The notes: generated by a model from the letters alone, not told the origin. Positions 8,494 to 17,417 are shown, counted from the stretch's first letter. The stretch is DNA of 64,000 bases from Mesorhizobium sp. 113-3-3 (GCF_016756495.1 NZ_AP023243.1:4902501-4966500); one strand, 5' to 3'. Made by a program: numbers and translations.

Positions 8494-8644
8494 GTTTAGG
8501 GAATGTTGAGATGCAGGTCAGGCCGAGTCGAAAACGGTGGCTTCCGAGAACCGGAGCGGAGCGTACTTAAAGTACGCGAGCACCAGAAGCGCAGGAAGCT
8601 GCCGTTTGCAGGCCGGCCTCACCTGAATATCAACATTCCCTTAG
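8494..8644. repeat. Large (~150 bp) imperfect palindromic intergenic element, RIME-like
   Basis: The outer arms (GGGAATGTTGA at 8499-8509 and TCAACATTCCC at 8630-8640) extend inward as AGGTCAGGCCG / CGGCCTCACCT and then AACGGTGGCTTCC / GGAAGCTGCCGTT. The centre is the dyad GCGTACTT-A-AAGTACGC (8561-8577). The whole segment is close to self-complementary around base 8569. It resembles the rhizobial intergenic mosaic palindromes (RIME class), which is recognition from memory. Its right end overlaps the stop codon of the neighbouring minus-strand gene. Confidence 0.65.
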
Positions 8645-9093
8645 CGCAGGACGCGGCAGCGGCCGTTATAGACCATCCAGCGGTCGAAGCCCGAGACGCA
8701 GAATTCGACATTGTCGCCGATCGAGGCGAAGCCCTGGCCTTCCTCGATCAGGTACCAGATGGTTCGGTCGCGCCCGTCGGAGAGGCTGACGGTGGCGCCG
8801 CAATAGCGGCGGCCGATCGGCCAGGTGTCGTTGGCCGGCAGATAGCGGTGCTGGTGGATACGCCGGAAATCGGTGATCTGCACGTCAGGCAGATGCGGCA
8901 CGTGATGCACCTGGTAGGAGAAGCGGCTGGTGATCTTGCTCAGCACCCAGGGCTGGCCGCAGACGCCGCCATCATCGTCAGAATAGACGGCAAGGTCGGC
9001 CGCCTGCGCCGTCTGGGTGATAGCGAGAGGCGCGGCTAGCGGGGTGCAGAGCGAAATCAGGGCGGCAAGTGCGGATTTGGCGAAGCGAGTCAT
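8641..9093 (-). CDS. Secreted hypothetical protein
   Basis: This 150-residue protein has a clear signal peptide (AALISLCTPLAAPLAITQTAQA, cleavage near residue 32). The mature part has four cysteines (in GVCGQPW, RRYCGAT, EFCVSG and GRCRVLR), likely forming two disulfides in the periplasm. I do not recognise the family. It is a single gene; its stop codon lies within the palindromic repeat and a hairpin terminator follows. Confidence 0.72.
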   Translation of the reverse strand: MTRFAKSALAALISLCTPLAAPLAITQTAQAADLAVYSDDDGGVCGQPWVLSKITSRFSYQVHHVPHLPDVQITDFRRIHQHRYLPANDTWPIGRRYCGATVSLSDGRDRTIWYLIEEGQGFASIGDNVEFCVSGFDRWMVYNGRCRVLR

Positions 9094-9182
9094 GGCAGCC
9101 TCTCAAGGTCGATTGCGCGCACTGTGCGGATTCGCTTGGCGGCGGTCAAGCGGTTGCCGAAACAATGGTTTCCAGAACAAGA

Positions 9183-9545
9183 CTATGCGGTTGCCGCAAG
9201 CAGCAATCCGCCAATAACGGCGAAGTTGACCAGAAAGGCGGATCGCAGCGTCTGCCGTTCCAGGCCCTCACAGGCCCAGAACCGCAGTAGGAGCATGTTC
9301 GCCGCCAACGTAAACACCGCCAGCGCGGCGGCGGCGAATAGCATCGCAATGCCCATGGCAAGCAAGGAGCCGGCGACAATCTCCAACGCGGAACCCGCCG
9401 CGAGCAGGACGACCGGAGCTGGAAATTGCCGGGCGGTCAGATACTCGGTCATTGCCCTGAACTTCACGAAATGCTCGATGCCGGCCCATACAAACACGCC
9501 GCCGATCAGAAGCGCGCCCAGCGCCTGAACCGTTTGAACGAACAT
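9183..9545 (-). CDS. DoxX-family membrane protein
   Basis: A 120-residue integral membrane protein with four hydrophobic segments. GGVFVWAGIEHFVKF matches the DoxX signature of a G-rich first helix followed by a charged H/K face. The family is loosely linked to thiosulfate/quinone chemistry and redox stress, but a specific function cannot be assigned. It lies 30 bases downstream of the VOC gene on the same strand, so the two may be cotranscribed. Confidence 0.78.
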   Translation of the reverse strand: MFVQTVQALGALLIGGVFVWAGIEHFVKFRAMTEYLTARQFPAPVVLLAAGSALEIVAGSLLAMGIAMLFAAAALAVFTLAANMLLLRFWACEGLERQTLRSAFLVNFAVIGGLLLAATA

Positions 9546-9575
9546 GCCAACCTCCTACCAGATGCCTGCCAGGGT

Positions 9576-9998
9576 TCAGTCCTCGGGAAGGAAGGCAGGG
9601 TTGAAGACGACTTCCCACAGATGGTCGTCCGGATCCTGGAAATAGCCGGCATAGCCACCCCAGAACGTGTTCTGCGCCGGCCTGACAAGGCGCGCGCCGG
9701 CGCTGATGGCCTGCGCCATCGCGGCATCGACCTCGGCCTCGCTCGTGACATTGTGGCCGATGGTGAACTCCGTCGGGCTGCGGCCGGTCTGGGCGATGCC
9801 GGCATCAACAGCGATGTTGGAGCGTTCGAAGATCGCGAACTTCAAGCCATTCTGCAGATCGAAGAAGGCGACGGCGCCGTTCTCGAACTCTTTGCCGATA
9901 ATGCCTTCGGTCGGAAACCCCAGTCCGTCTCGGTAGAATTCGAGCGATGCTTCCAGATTGTCGACACCAAGCGTGATGACACTGATGCGAGCTTTCAT
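9576..9998 (-). CDS. VOC-family (glyoxalase/bleomycin resistance-like) protein
   Basis: This 140-residue protein has two beta-alpha-beta-beta-beta repeats. The first contains ITLGVDNLEASLEFYRDGLG, the second is longer and ends DPDDHLWEVVFNP, whose Glu is the usual metal ligand. The substrate is unknown. It is divergent from the AraC-type gene that begins about 210 bases away, which might regulate it. Confidence 0.87.
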   Translation of the reverse strand: MKARISVITLGVDNLEASLEFYRDGLGFPTEGIIGKEFENGAVAFFDLQNGLKFAIFERSNIAVDAGIAQTGRSPTEFTIGHNVTSEAEVDAAMAQAISAGARLVRPAQNTFWGGYAGYFQDPDDHLWEVVFNPAFLPED

Positions 9999-10211
9999 TT
10001 TGATTTCTCCTTTCTATATTCGGAACTTGCACCGTATCGGTGACCTCGGACGCCGATGTGGTCGCCAATGGCATCGAAAAGGCTTGGTGCGGTTTGCCAT
10101 GGCGGGAGCGGCCCGCATTGAAGATTTCGGCCAAAACGGCCGAGGCAGCGGACCCAAATGGCGAGCCGACGAGAAGACCCAGGTCCGAGCAGACTGACGA
10201 AGGCTGAAGGG

Positions 10212-10984
10212 ATGGAAGCTGTACTGGCGCAGACCACCGGCTTTTTCCAGGAACGCCCCGCGGACAGGCGGCTGGCTGCCGCTTTCGCGTCCGTCTGGGT
10301 CCACCGCATGCAGGACCGGGACGCTCCGCCTGTCGTGATAACCCCGGATGCGACGATCGACCTGCAGTGGATCGACGGCCGGTTCCGGGTCGCGGGACCG
10401 GACCGGGAGCCGCAGATCGAGACACTGCCGTCAGGATCGACGATTGTCGGATTGAGATTCCGGCCAGGGGCGGCCGCCGGCTGGCTGGGCGTGCCGGCCA
10501 ACCGGATCGTGGGAGAACGCCTTGACCTCGGCGACCTCTGGGGTGAGCGGGCGCGCCATCTGGCGGACCGTATCCACGCCACGCCCGATCTCGCCGGCAT
10601 GGTAAGACAATTGGAGGAGGCAATCGGGGCACACACGCTAGAGCACCGTGCATCCGACACGGTCATGGGCCATGCCTTCGATCTGATTGACCAAGGACGC
10701 CAGCCGACAAGCCGCTGGTGCCGTACCTGCTGCGCACCTTGCATTTGAGCGAGCGGACGCTGCGTCGCCGTTTCGAGGAAAGTTTCGGCTACGGCCCCAA
10801 GACGCTCGACCGCATCCTGCGCTTTCATCGCTACCGGTGCCTGAGGCAAACGTCCAGCGATGCTTCAACCGCGATGCTGGCGGTCGAAGCCGGTTATTCG
10901 GATCAGGCTCATCTGATACGCGAGAGCAGGCGACTGTCCGGCGCCACGCCATCGACTTTCGCAGGCGCCTCGTCGAGAACATAG
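10212..10984 (+). pseudogene. AraC-family transcriptional regulator, frameshifted
   Basis: The N-terminal ligand domain (DUF6597-type: IDLQWIDGRFRVAGPDRE, STIVGLRFRPGAA) reads from ATG 10212 to about 10700 in one frame. The C-terminal HTH_18 domain (LHLSERTLRRRFEESFGYGP, LRFHRYRCLR, AGYSDQAHLIRESRRLSG) continues in another frame from about 10703 to the stop at 10984. The two halves are collinear with the intact family, so a single indel near 10690-10703 separates them. This may be a real pseudogene or a sequencing error. Confidence 0.72.
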
Positions 10985-11020
10985 CAGTTCCTCGACCGTC
11001 GCGGTCGAAGCCGTGCCCGC

Positions 11021-11869
11021 CTACTCTCCGGCCAGCCACTCCAGCGACCAGTGCGCCGGCTTTTCCACGGCGAGCAATTTGTGCAGGGCCGGCAACACGG
11101 TTCGCAATTCGCCTTCCAGCGTGAAGGGCGGGTTGACCACCACCATGCCGCTGCCATCGAGGCTGGGTTCCGAAGAGGCCGGCCTGATCTCGAATTCTAT
11201 GTCGAGGATTTTCGGGATGCCCGATTGCTTCAGCGCCTTCCTGAAGGCGATCACCGCCTTGCGGTCCTTGATAGGATACCACAGCGCATAGATGCCGCCG
11301 GGCCAGCGCTTGTGCGCCCTGGTGAGCCCGTCGACGAGGCGGCCGAACTCGCCCTCCTCCTCGAAGGGCGGATCGATGAGCACAAGGCCGCGCTTTTCCT
11401 TCGGCGGCACATGCGCGCCGAGTGCCAGCCAGCCATCGAGTTCCATCACCCTCACCTGGAAATCGCCGACGAATTCCGCCTTCAGCTTGGCGGCGTCTTT
11501 CGGATGCAGTTCGATCGCCGACAACCGATCCTGCTTGCGCAGGAGGTGGCGCGCGAGCAGCGGCGAACCCGGATATTTCTTGACGCCGTCCCCGGGATTG
11601 AGCGACCGCACCGCCTCCAGATAAGGCGCCAGCAGCGCGGCCGCCTTCACATCGAACGAGGCATCTATCAGCCTGCCGATGCCGCCCTGCCACTCGCCGG
11701 TCTTCTGCGCCTCGACCGAAGACAGGTCGTAGCGGCCGATGCCGGCATGGGTGTCGACGACACGAAACGCCTTGTCCTTCTGCTTGAGATAGTCGAGCAG
11801 GCGTGTCAGCACGACATGCTTGACGACATCGGCGAAATTTCCGGCGTGGTAGGCGTGGCGATAGTTCAT
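11021..11869 (-). CDS. rlmJ: 23S rRNA (adenine(2030)-N6)-methyltransferase RlmJ
   Basis: This 282-residue SAM-dependent methyltransferase modifies A2030 of 23S rRNA. The diagnostic N-terminus NYRHAYHAGNFADVVKH is complete. VVDTHAGIGRYDL is the SAM-binding segment, and the N6-adenine catalytic motif appears as DPPFEEEGEF near residue 165. Family length and order are normal. A dispersed palindrome lies just upstream at 11884-11932. Confidence 0.93.
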   Translation of the reverse strand: MNYRHAYHAGNFADVVKHVVLTRLLDYLKQKDKAFRVVDTHAGIGRYDLSSVEAQKTGEWQGGIGRLIDASFDVKAAALLAPYLEAVRSLNPGDGVKKYPGSPLLARHLLRKQDRLSAIELHPKDAAKLKAEFVGDFQVRVMELDGWLALGAHVPPKEKRGLVLIDPPFEEEGEFGRLVDGLTRAHKRWPGGIYALWYPIKDRKAVIAFRKALKQSGIPKILDIEFEIRPASSEPSLDGSGMVVVNPPFTLEGELRTVLPALHKLLAVEKPAHWSLEWLAGE

Positions 11870-11883
11870 GATCCGTTGCCGTT

Positions 11884-11932
11884 ACGCATGTCGTTGTCCC
11901 AAAACCGCTGCACACTTTTGAGCGACATGCGT
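11884..11932. repeat. Dispersed rhizobial palindromic repeat (ACGCATGTCG arms)
   Basis: Perfect 10-base arms ACGCATGTCG (11884-11893) and CGACATGCGT (11923-11932) enclose the core AAAACCGCTGCACACTTTT (11901-11919). Almost the same core occurs at 57220-57238 with different arms, so both belong to one dispersed repeat family. It touches the stop codon of the following minus-strand gene. Confidence 0.65.
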
Positions 11933-12537
11933 CAACCCCTACCCCAACGCGGCGGCGGTGGTTGCGAGTTCGGGTTGTCCGGCCGGCCGCCGCCAGAACG
12001 CAGGGACAGCAGGAAGCCGATCAAACCGATCGCCATCAGCGAGAAACCGACCGGCCGCGCACGCCGGTCGGCTTCGCCGACGCCGGAGCGCAGGATGAGA
12101 TCGACCGCGCGCATCGGGATGTCCTCGGCATCGCCGGGGCCGACGGTGAAGACATAAGGACCGGAATTTACAGTGGCGATGACGCCGGCCTCGTCGCGAA
12201 AGATCTTGTCGGGCAGCTGCGGGCTGACCTGGCGCGGATTGTCGACATGGTTGAACTGCAGCGTCGAGGCAAGCACCGTGCGGCTATTGGTGGCGGCGGT
12301 CAGCGTCAACACCGTGCGCTGCTGCGAAACGATGCGTTCGGCCCGCGCGGTGAGATCGACCAGGACCCGTACCGGCGCGTCGCGGCCTGACAGCGACACG
12401 GTCAGCGGCTTGAAGCGGCCTTGCTCATAGACCCGCCAGGTACCGATCTCGCGGCCGGAAAAATTGGTCATCGCCCAGGGATAGATGAGGCCGACGCCGG
12501 TGCCGGCGAGCAGGATCAGGACAAACAGAAAGCGCAT
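11932..12537 (-). CDS. Hypothetical two-helix membrane protein
   Basis: The 201-residue protein has an N-terminal hydrophobic helix (FLFVLILLAGTGVGLIYPWA). A soluble, beta-rich periplasmic region of about 135 residues contains GRFKPLTVSLSGRDAPVRVL, and a second helix lies near the C-terminus (FSLMAIGLIGFLLSL). The Pro/Gly-rich tail is cytosolic. I recognise no family; similar proteins occur in rhizobia next to unrelated genes. It lies downstream of TetR gene 12556-13233 on the same strand with an 18-base gap, so cotranscription is likely. Confidence 0.7.
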   Translation of the reverse strand: MRFLFVLILLAGTGVGLIYPWAMTNFSGREIGTWRVYEQGRFKPLTVSLSGRDAPVRVLVDLTARAERIVSQQRTVLTLTAATNSRTVLASTLQFNHVDNPRQVSPQLPDKIFRDEAGVIATVNSGPYVFTVGPGDAEDIPMRAVDLILRSGVGEADRRARPVGFSLMAIGLIGFLLSLRSGGGRPDNPNSQPPPPRWGRG

Positions 12538-12555
12538 TCAGAACTCACCCCGTAG

Positions 12556-13233
12556 TCACACCTTGCCGGACAGCTGGCTTGCGCCGGCACCGTCGCGCAG
12601 GCGTTCCATCTCGTCCAGCAGCATGTCGAGGCCGAGTTCGAATGTTTTGTCGAATTCGGCGGTGCCGAAGAAGCGCCCGGCGGCCATGACATTGGGAAAA
12701 TCCCGGGCCAGTTGCTCGTCGCTGACCGTGTTCACCGCCGACGGGCCCTTGGCATAGCCGGCGTTCTCGTCCAGCACCGCGCCCATCAGATAATAACCGA
12801 CGGCACGGAAAAGCCTGGCGCTGAGTTCGGCGTCGAAGCCGCCATCCCTGAACAGGCTCAGAATGCCGTTCAGCCAGGCAAGGCAGATCGGCGAGTTCAT
12901 CCGGTAAGTGACGAAGAAAGCAGCATAGGCGGGATGGTCGTGGCCGATACGGCGAAAATCCTCGATGGCGACGCGCATTCTTTGCCGCCACGGAAGGCCG
13001 GCGTCAGGGATTTCAAGAGGACCGACCAGGCGGTCGACCAGCGCTTCGTGCAAATGCGCCACCGAAGGAAAGTGGTGATAGATGCTCATCGCCTCGCAAC
13101 CGAGTGCCGCCGCCAGCTTGCGCATTGAAAAGCCGGCGAGCCCTTCCTTCTCGATCACCTCGAAGGCAGCGTCCTCGATCATTTCGCGCGACAGGCGCCC
13201 GCGCACTCGCTTTTTTTTGATTGATGAGTCCAT
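12556..13233 (-). CDS. TetR/AcrR-family transcriptional regulator
   Basis: About 225 residues. The HTH lies at ~15-60 (LSREMIEDAAFEVIEKEG, MRKLAAALGCEAMSIYHHF) with a basic N-terminal tail KKKRVRGR. A TetR_C-type ligand domain with an all-helical pattern follows. I choose the ATG at 13233; a TTG five codons earlier is open but would overlap the operator region. It is divergent from the secreted CMD gene, and two matching palindromes in the shared promoter indicate that it represses both. Confidence 0.87.
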   Translation of the reverse strand: MDSSIKKKRVRGRLSREMIEDAAFEVIEKEGLAGFSMRKLAAALGCEAMSIYHHFPSVAHLHEALVDRLVGPLEIPDAGLPWRQRMRVAIEDFRRIGHDHPAYAAFFVTYRMNSPICLAWLNGILSLFRDGGFDAELSARLFRAVGYYLMGAVLDENAGYAKGPSAVNTVSDEQLARDFPNVMAAGRFFGTAEFDKTFELGLDMLLDEMERLRDGAGASQLSGKV

Positions 13234-13248
13234 TGCGCCGCTTGACAA

Positions 13249-13293
13249 CTTACACTGTAAGGCTCATTTTCCGCATCACCTTACATCGTAAGG
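13249..13293. promoter_or_regulatory. Twin TetR operators in divergent promoter
   Basis: CTTAC-ACT-GTAAG (13249-13261) and CCTTAC-ATC-GTAAGG (13279-13293) are two copies of the same dyad, CTTACnnnGTAAG, about 30 bases (three helical turns) apart. They lie between the TetR start and the start of the CMD-like gene. A TTGACA-like -35 element overlaps the first copy at 13242. Confidence 0.7.
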
Positions 13294-13318
13294 CTAACAA
13301 AGACCAGAGGAGAATGTC

Positions 13319-13789
13319 ATGTCCAGTTATCGCATTCTTTCATCCGTGCTTTCATCGCTACACCACCGCTGCCTGCTCGCCGCCGCCGGCTGTGCGCTGG
13401 CCCTGGTCGCGGCACCTGCCTATGCCGACGACTATGATGCGACCCTCAAGGATATCCAGGCGACCATGGGCGGCGTACCGAGTTTTGTGAAACAGTTTCC
13501 CAAGGCCGGTCTGCCCGGCGCCTGGGCCGAGGTCAAGGCCATTGAGCTCAACGACAAAACGGCGCTGCCGCCAAAGGTCAAGTCGCTGATCTCGCTGGCA
13601 GTGGCGGCGCAGATTCCGTGCAACTACTGCATCTGGTCGGACACGCAGGACGCCAAGCGCGCAGGCGCCACCGACGAGGAGATACAGGAAGCCGTGGCAA
13701 TGGCTGCGCTGACCCGCCATTGGAGCACCATCTTCAACGGCATGCAGGTCGATTTCGACACATTCAAGAAGGAGATGGGCGGGCAGTAG
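13319..13789 (+). CDS. Secreted carboxymuconolactone decarboxylase (CMD/AhpD-like) family protein
   Basis: The 156-residue protein has a signal peptide ending at APAYA-DD (~36). The CMD/AhpD core follows: IPCNYCIW places the redox CxxC at C101/C104, followed by AKRAGATDEEIQEAV. The AhpD active site normally has His four residues after the second Cys; here that position is Asp (CIWSD), so classical AhpD chemistry is doubtful. A periplasmic thiol-redox or peroxide-related role is possible. It is expressed divergently from, and probably controlled by, the TetR protein. Confidence 0.84.
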   Translation: MSSYRILSSVLSSLHHRCLLAAAGCALALVAAPAYADDYDATLKDIQATMGGVPSFVKQFPKAGLPGAWAEVKAIELNDKTALPPKVKSLISLAVAAQIPCNYCIWSDTQDAKRAGATDEEIQEAVAMAALTRHWSTIFNGMQVDFDTFKKEMGGQ

Positions 13790-14103
13790 GCCATTCGACC
13801 TGGAAGCGGTCGACCGCCTCCAGGTTGATCCGAGCCCAATCGACAAAAGAGCAATGCGACCGTCTTGTCGTGCCCCGCCAGGGGATGGCCCGCGGATGCA
13901 GACCATCCCCCGGCTCAGGTATTTTACAACCGGTTGTGCCGAGGTGCCGTCGCGTGCATACGCGATCGCGCAATGGACGGCGCTCTCTACCTATGCGCTC
14001 AATGCCATTATCGAGATCATCGATGTTGCGGCGTGGAATGGACACAGGCGCTTTTTCTGACCAAAATGACCGTTGATCCGCGCCATGCGAATAAGAGGCC
14101 TTT
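13790..14103. other. Intergenic region, no gene recognised
   Basis: The 314 bases between the CMD-like gene and the small lipoprotein gene contain only short overlapping frames without ribosome sites. I see no strong hairpin terminator or repeat. Confidence 0.5.
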
Positions 14104-14331
14104 ATGCACAAAGCCTTTGAGCAGTCCGATGAAGCAAGGTCGCGGTTCAAATCATCCCGGGCGCAGCGGTTTTCCATTCAATTTTTGGCTCTCGCCTTTC
14201 TATTCTCCATAAGTGGCTGCGATGAATCCTCTTTTCGCAAGGAAATACTGGCAAAGTATTCACACCCAGACATTTATATTTGCAGCCCAAGCGGCTTTGG
14301 CCAGCAGTCTCATTGCGAACTGAAAATTTGA
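14104..14331 (+). CDS. Small lipoprotein with C-terminal CSPSGFGQxxxC motif
   Basis: A 75-residue protein with a basic N-terminus, a hydrophobic segment and a lipobox ending ISGC (Cys39), so the mature lipoprotein is only about 37 residues. Its C-terminus carries IYICSPSGFGQQSHC. The same CxPSGFGQxxxC tail ends the lipoproteins at 16929 and 18749. AAGAGG precedes the ATG by six bases. The local DNA is AT-richer than neighbours. Function is unknown, but the shared motif ties it to the adjacent polysaccharide genes. Confidence 0.7.
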   Translation: MHKAFEQSDEARSRFKSSRAQRFSIQFLALAFLFSISGCDESSFRKEILAKYSHPDIYICSPSGFGQQSHCELKI

Positions 14332-14858
14332 CATCCGCGGGGGATTGCCCAAGGCCGCTTTTTATTTAGGTATATTTCCTTGGATACGGTCCGAGACGCG
14401 CGATGGAGTGGCGGCCTCGGCATTCTCAGCCCCAGCATTGCATCGGCGGTCGATCCAAACCATTGACTTGCAACGACTATCTCCCCGGACGCTCACGGTC
14501 TGGATTTGCAGGCCCGAGCCTATCCGAGGGTTAACCATTCGCGAATTGTTGTAGTTAAGAAATTACTAATTTAGTTGACTATGATCCCTACAGGTATATT
14601 TTTAGTACGTTGGGATGTGCAATTTGGGCGAGCAATCGACGATGACGGCACCGAGCGTGTGATCGCGATTTTGGGGCGTGGAAGCGGGTGAGCGGCCGCA
14701 CGTAAACCGTGCGGCCCGACCCGGCGAACCCAAAGGTCAGTTAACGCACATCAATGGGCAGCAAATCCGCTGATGCGGAGGGTTTGTCACGTTCTGAAGG
14801 CGTTGCCGGGCCGTTGTCCCGGCGCGGCGATAGCGTGCGCGTTGCGTAGGGGAAAAGC
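14332..14858. promoter_or_regulatory. AT-rich leader/promoter region of the uxs-epimerase operon
   Basis: This 527-base non-coding stretch contains several elements. TTAACCATTC is at 14531 and the 13-mer TAATTTAGTTGAC at 14567-14579; the latter recurs inverted upstream of the GT2 gene. A perfect 9-bp hairpin, GGCCGCACG-taaac-CGTGCGGCC, lies at 14694-14716 and may be in the mRNA leader. AT-rich boxes of this sort are typical targets of the rhizobial MucR/Ros regulators of polysaccharide genes, which is inference. Confidence 0.5.
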
Positions 14859-15899
14859 ATGAGCAAGATCATCAAGGTTCTGAAACTGGGATCCGGGATC
14901 GGTCAAAGGGAGCCTCACCAAAAACGACGTCGCGCCCTGGTTGCCGGGGGCGCAGGTTTCCTGGGGTCGCATCTGTGTGAACGCCTGTTGCGGGACGGGT
15001 ATGACGTCGTCGCGCTGGACAATTTCCACACCGGCAAGAGATACAATCTCAACACCCTTCTGCGCGATCCCAGATTCACCTGCATCGAGCACGACATCGT
15101 CGATCCTCTGCCTGTCGGCCTTGAGGCCGACGAGATCTACAATCTCGCCTGCCCTGCCTCTCCGCCACACTACCAGGCGGATCCGATCCATACATTCAAG
15201 ACGAGCGTGCTCGGTTCGCTGAACCTTCTGGAACTCGCGCGCCGGAACAATGCCAAGATATTCCAGGCCTCGACCTCGGAGGTTTATGGCGACCCGTTAG
15301 TGCACCCGCAGCCCGAGAGCTATTTTGGCAACGTCAACACGCATGGACCGCGGTCCTGCTATGATGAAGGCAAGCGCTCGGCCGAAACCCTGTTCTTCGA
15401 CTATTCGAGGACATATGGGCTCGACATCCGCGTTGCCCGCATCTTCAACACCTACGGCCGCCGCATGCAGCCCGATGACGGGCGCGTGGTCTCGAACTTC
15501 ATCGTCCAGGCGTTGCGCGGCGAAGACCTGACCGTCTATGGCAGCGGCCTGCAAACCCGTTCCTTCTGTTACGCCGACGACCTTATCGAGGGCTTCATAC
15601 GGCTGATGAATGCGCCGCGCGCGCCTGCCCATCCGGTCAATCTCGGCAACCCCGGCGAGTTCACCATCATGGAACTCGCAACGCTGGTTGTCGGCTACAC
15701 CAATTCGAGGTCGAAGATCGTGCATCGGCCATTGCCGGTCGACGATCCCAGGCAGCGCAAACCGGATATTTCCTTCGCCAGGGACAATCTTGGTTGGGAG
15801 CCGAGGATCAACCTGGCCCAGGGGCTCGCCCACACCGTCGACTATTTCGACACCTTGCTCTACGGACGCAGGATGATCACCGGGGCCGCGGCTTCATGA
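14859..15899 (+). CDS. uxs1: UDP-glucuronate decarboxylase (UDP-xylose synthase, Uxs-like)
   Basis: This 346-residue extended SDR converts UDP-glucuronate to UDP-xylose. The NAD motif [15 protein letters not shown] starts near 29. [10 protein letters not shown] near 98, a hallmark of the UXS subfamily, contacts the sugar acid. The catalytic YDEGKR is near 167, with R-rich sugar-nucleotide contacts in [18 protein letters not shown] short basic N-terminal extension of ~25 residues precedes the Rossmann fold. Its stop overlaps the start of the epimerase gene (ATGA). The product is a precursor for a xylose- or arabinose-containing surface polysaccharide. Confidence 0.9.
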   Translation: MSKIIKVLKLGSGIGQREPHQKRRRALVAGGAGFLGSHLCERLLRDGYDVVALDNFHTGKRYNLNTLLRDPRFTCIEHDIVDPLPVGLEADEIYNLACPASPPHYQADPIHTFKTSVLGSLNLLELARRNNAKIFQASTSEVYGDPLVHPQPESYFGNVNTHGPRSCYDEGKRSAETLFFDYSRTYGLDIRVARIFNTYGRRMQPDDGRVVSNFIVQALRGEDLTVYGSGLQTRSFCYADDLIEGFIRLMNAPRAPAHPVNLGNPGEFTIMELATLVVGYTNSRSKIVHRPLPVDDPRQRKPDISFARDNLGWEPRINLAQGLAHTVDYFDTLLYGRRMITGAAAS

Positions 15900-16927
15900 G
15901 CCGACCGGCGGTCCTGGTCACAGGTGGAGCCGGCTTCATCGGCAGTCACACCTGCAAGCTGCTGGCCGCCGCCGGTTATCTGCCCGTGGCTTTCGACAAT
16001 CTGAGCCGCGGCAACCGGAAATCCGTCGCCTGGGGACCTCTTGTCGTCGGCGATATCCGGAACCGGGATGCGCTGCGGGCGGCGATCGGGACGTACCGGC
16101 CGATTTCGGTCATCCACTTCGCGGCGCTGGCTTATGTCGGGGAATCCGTCGGCGAGCCGGCCGACTATTATTCGACCAACGTGACCGGGACCATCGCCGT
16201 GCTCGACGCGGCTCGCGCGCACGCCGTCGACAACATCATCTTCTCCAGCAGTTGCGCCACCTACGGCGTGCCGGAGGCGTTGCCCGTTCGCGAGACCTCC
16301 TTGCAAAATCCGATCAGCCCTTACGGGCGCACCAAGCTGATGGGAGAGCAGATCATCGGCGACTATGCGTCCGCCTATGGGATGAGATTCGCGATCCTGC
16401 GCTATTTCAACGCCTGCGGCGCCGATCCCGATGGCGAGCTCGGCGAGTGGCATTCACCGGAAACGCATCTCGTTCCCAGGGTGCTGATGGCGGCGTCCGG
16501 CATCACCGACGAAATCGAAGTCTTCGGCACGGACTATGACACGCCGGACGGCACCTGCGTGCGTGATTATATCCATGTCAGCGACCTGGCCAGCGCCCAC
16601 CTGAAAGCGCTCCAGCATCTCGAGGGCGGCGGACAAAGCCTGGCGGTCAACCTCGGCACAGGACGCGGCGTATCCATCCGGGAGATCATACAGGCGGTCA
16701 GCCGGATAACTTCAAGACCGGTTCCGGCCGTCTTCAGAGCCAGGCGCCCGGGAGATCCGGCAGAGCTCTATGCCGATCCGGGCAAGGCGCGCGCCGATCT
16801 TGGCTTCGTGCCGCAGCTTTCCGACATCGACACGATCGTCAGGACGGCGGCCCCGTTCTTCGGATTGCGGGCAAAGCCGGCGGACCTGCCGCCAGGCAAG
16901 GCGGGGGCATCGCTCGCTGCTCGCTAG
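15896..16927 (+). CDS. galE: UDP-hexose/pentose 4-epimerase (GalE or Uxe type)
   Basis: A 343-residue extended [12 protein letters not shown] near 10 binds [11 protein letters not shown] near 118 holds the catalytic Ser, and SPYGRTK near 144 holds Tyr/Lys. [16 protein letters not shown] and [11 protein letters not shown] are classic GalE segments. It interconverts UDP-Glc/UDP-Gal, but directly behind a UDP-xylose synthase it may act as a UDP-xylose 4-epimerase producing UDP-arabinose, as Uxe does in Sinorhizobium meliloti. The ATG at 15896 overlaps the uxs stop. The alternative upstream start would overlap uxs by 100 bases and is rejected. Confidence 0.87.
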   Translation: MSRPAVLVTGGAGFIGSHTCKLLAAAGYLPVAFDNLSRGNRKSVAWGPLVVGDIRNRDALRAAIGTYRPISVIHFAALAYVGESVGEPADYYSTNVTGTIAVLDAARAHAVDNIIFSSSCATYGVPEALPVRETSLQNPISPYGRTKLMGEQIIGDYASAYGMRFAILRYFNACGADPDGELGEWHSPETHLVPRVLMAASGITDEIEVFGTDYDTPDGTCVRDYIHVSDLASAHLKALQHLEGGGQSLAVNLGTGRGVSIREIIQAVSRITSRPVPAVFRARRPGDPAELYADPGKARADLGFVPQLSDIDTIVRTAAPFFGLRAKPADLPPGKAGASLAAR

Positions 16928-16928
16928 A

Positions 16929-17342
16929 TCAGAGATAGCGCGGGTGGCAACTGGCGCGCTGGCCAAATCCGCTGGGACTGCAAACATAGGGCGAACTACC
17001 CGGAAACGATCCGCCAATGGCCGGATTGTAGGAGATCCTCACGGGTCCCGGCGCGCCGATTTTGACCCGCTGCGGTGATACGAAAGCGTAGTCGATTTCG
17101 GTCGACCCTATCGTGCTCGTCATCAGAATCTGAGGCTCGGCTCTAGGCGAATGAACCGTGGACATGGCGTAGACCGGCGGAACCGCGGGTTTGACGCGGG
17201 CCGGGTGGACGACGGGCTTGAGAGCGACCGCATCGGTTTTGGTCGGATCCAGGCCCTGACAACCCGAAATGATCGCCACGGCCGCAACAATGCATAGGTT
17301 GTACTTGCCTGGGCGAAATGCGCCCGTCGTGGAATTGCTCAT
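16929..17342 (-). CDS. Lipoprotein with C-terminal CSPSGFGQxxxC motif (paralog A)
   Basis: About 137 residues. A lipobox ISGC lies near residue 28, then a Lys/Pro/Val-rich middle. The C-terminal module matches that of the gene at 18749: GPVRISYNP, then SPYVCSPSGFGQRASC. The two Cys of the 12-residue loop could form a disulfide in the periplasm. A GTG precedes the ATG at 17342; I choose the ATG because GGAGGGG sits at the right distance. It converges on the epimerase gene with one base between stop codons. Family unknown. Confidence 0.75.
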   Translation of the reverse strand: MSNSTTGAFRPGKYNLCIVAAVAIISGCQGLDPTKTDAVALKPVVHPARVKPAVPPVYAMSTVHSPRAEPQILMTSTIGSTEIDYAFVSPQRVKIGAPGPVRISYNPAIGGSFPGSSPYVCSPSGFGQRASCHPRYL

Positions 17343-17417
17343 CACGTGTCCCCTCCTAATCAGGCCAAGGGCGAGGTGCGGCGTTCCATGCTCTCGTTGC
17401 CTTCACGCCGCATGAGT

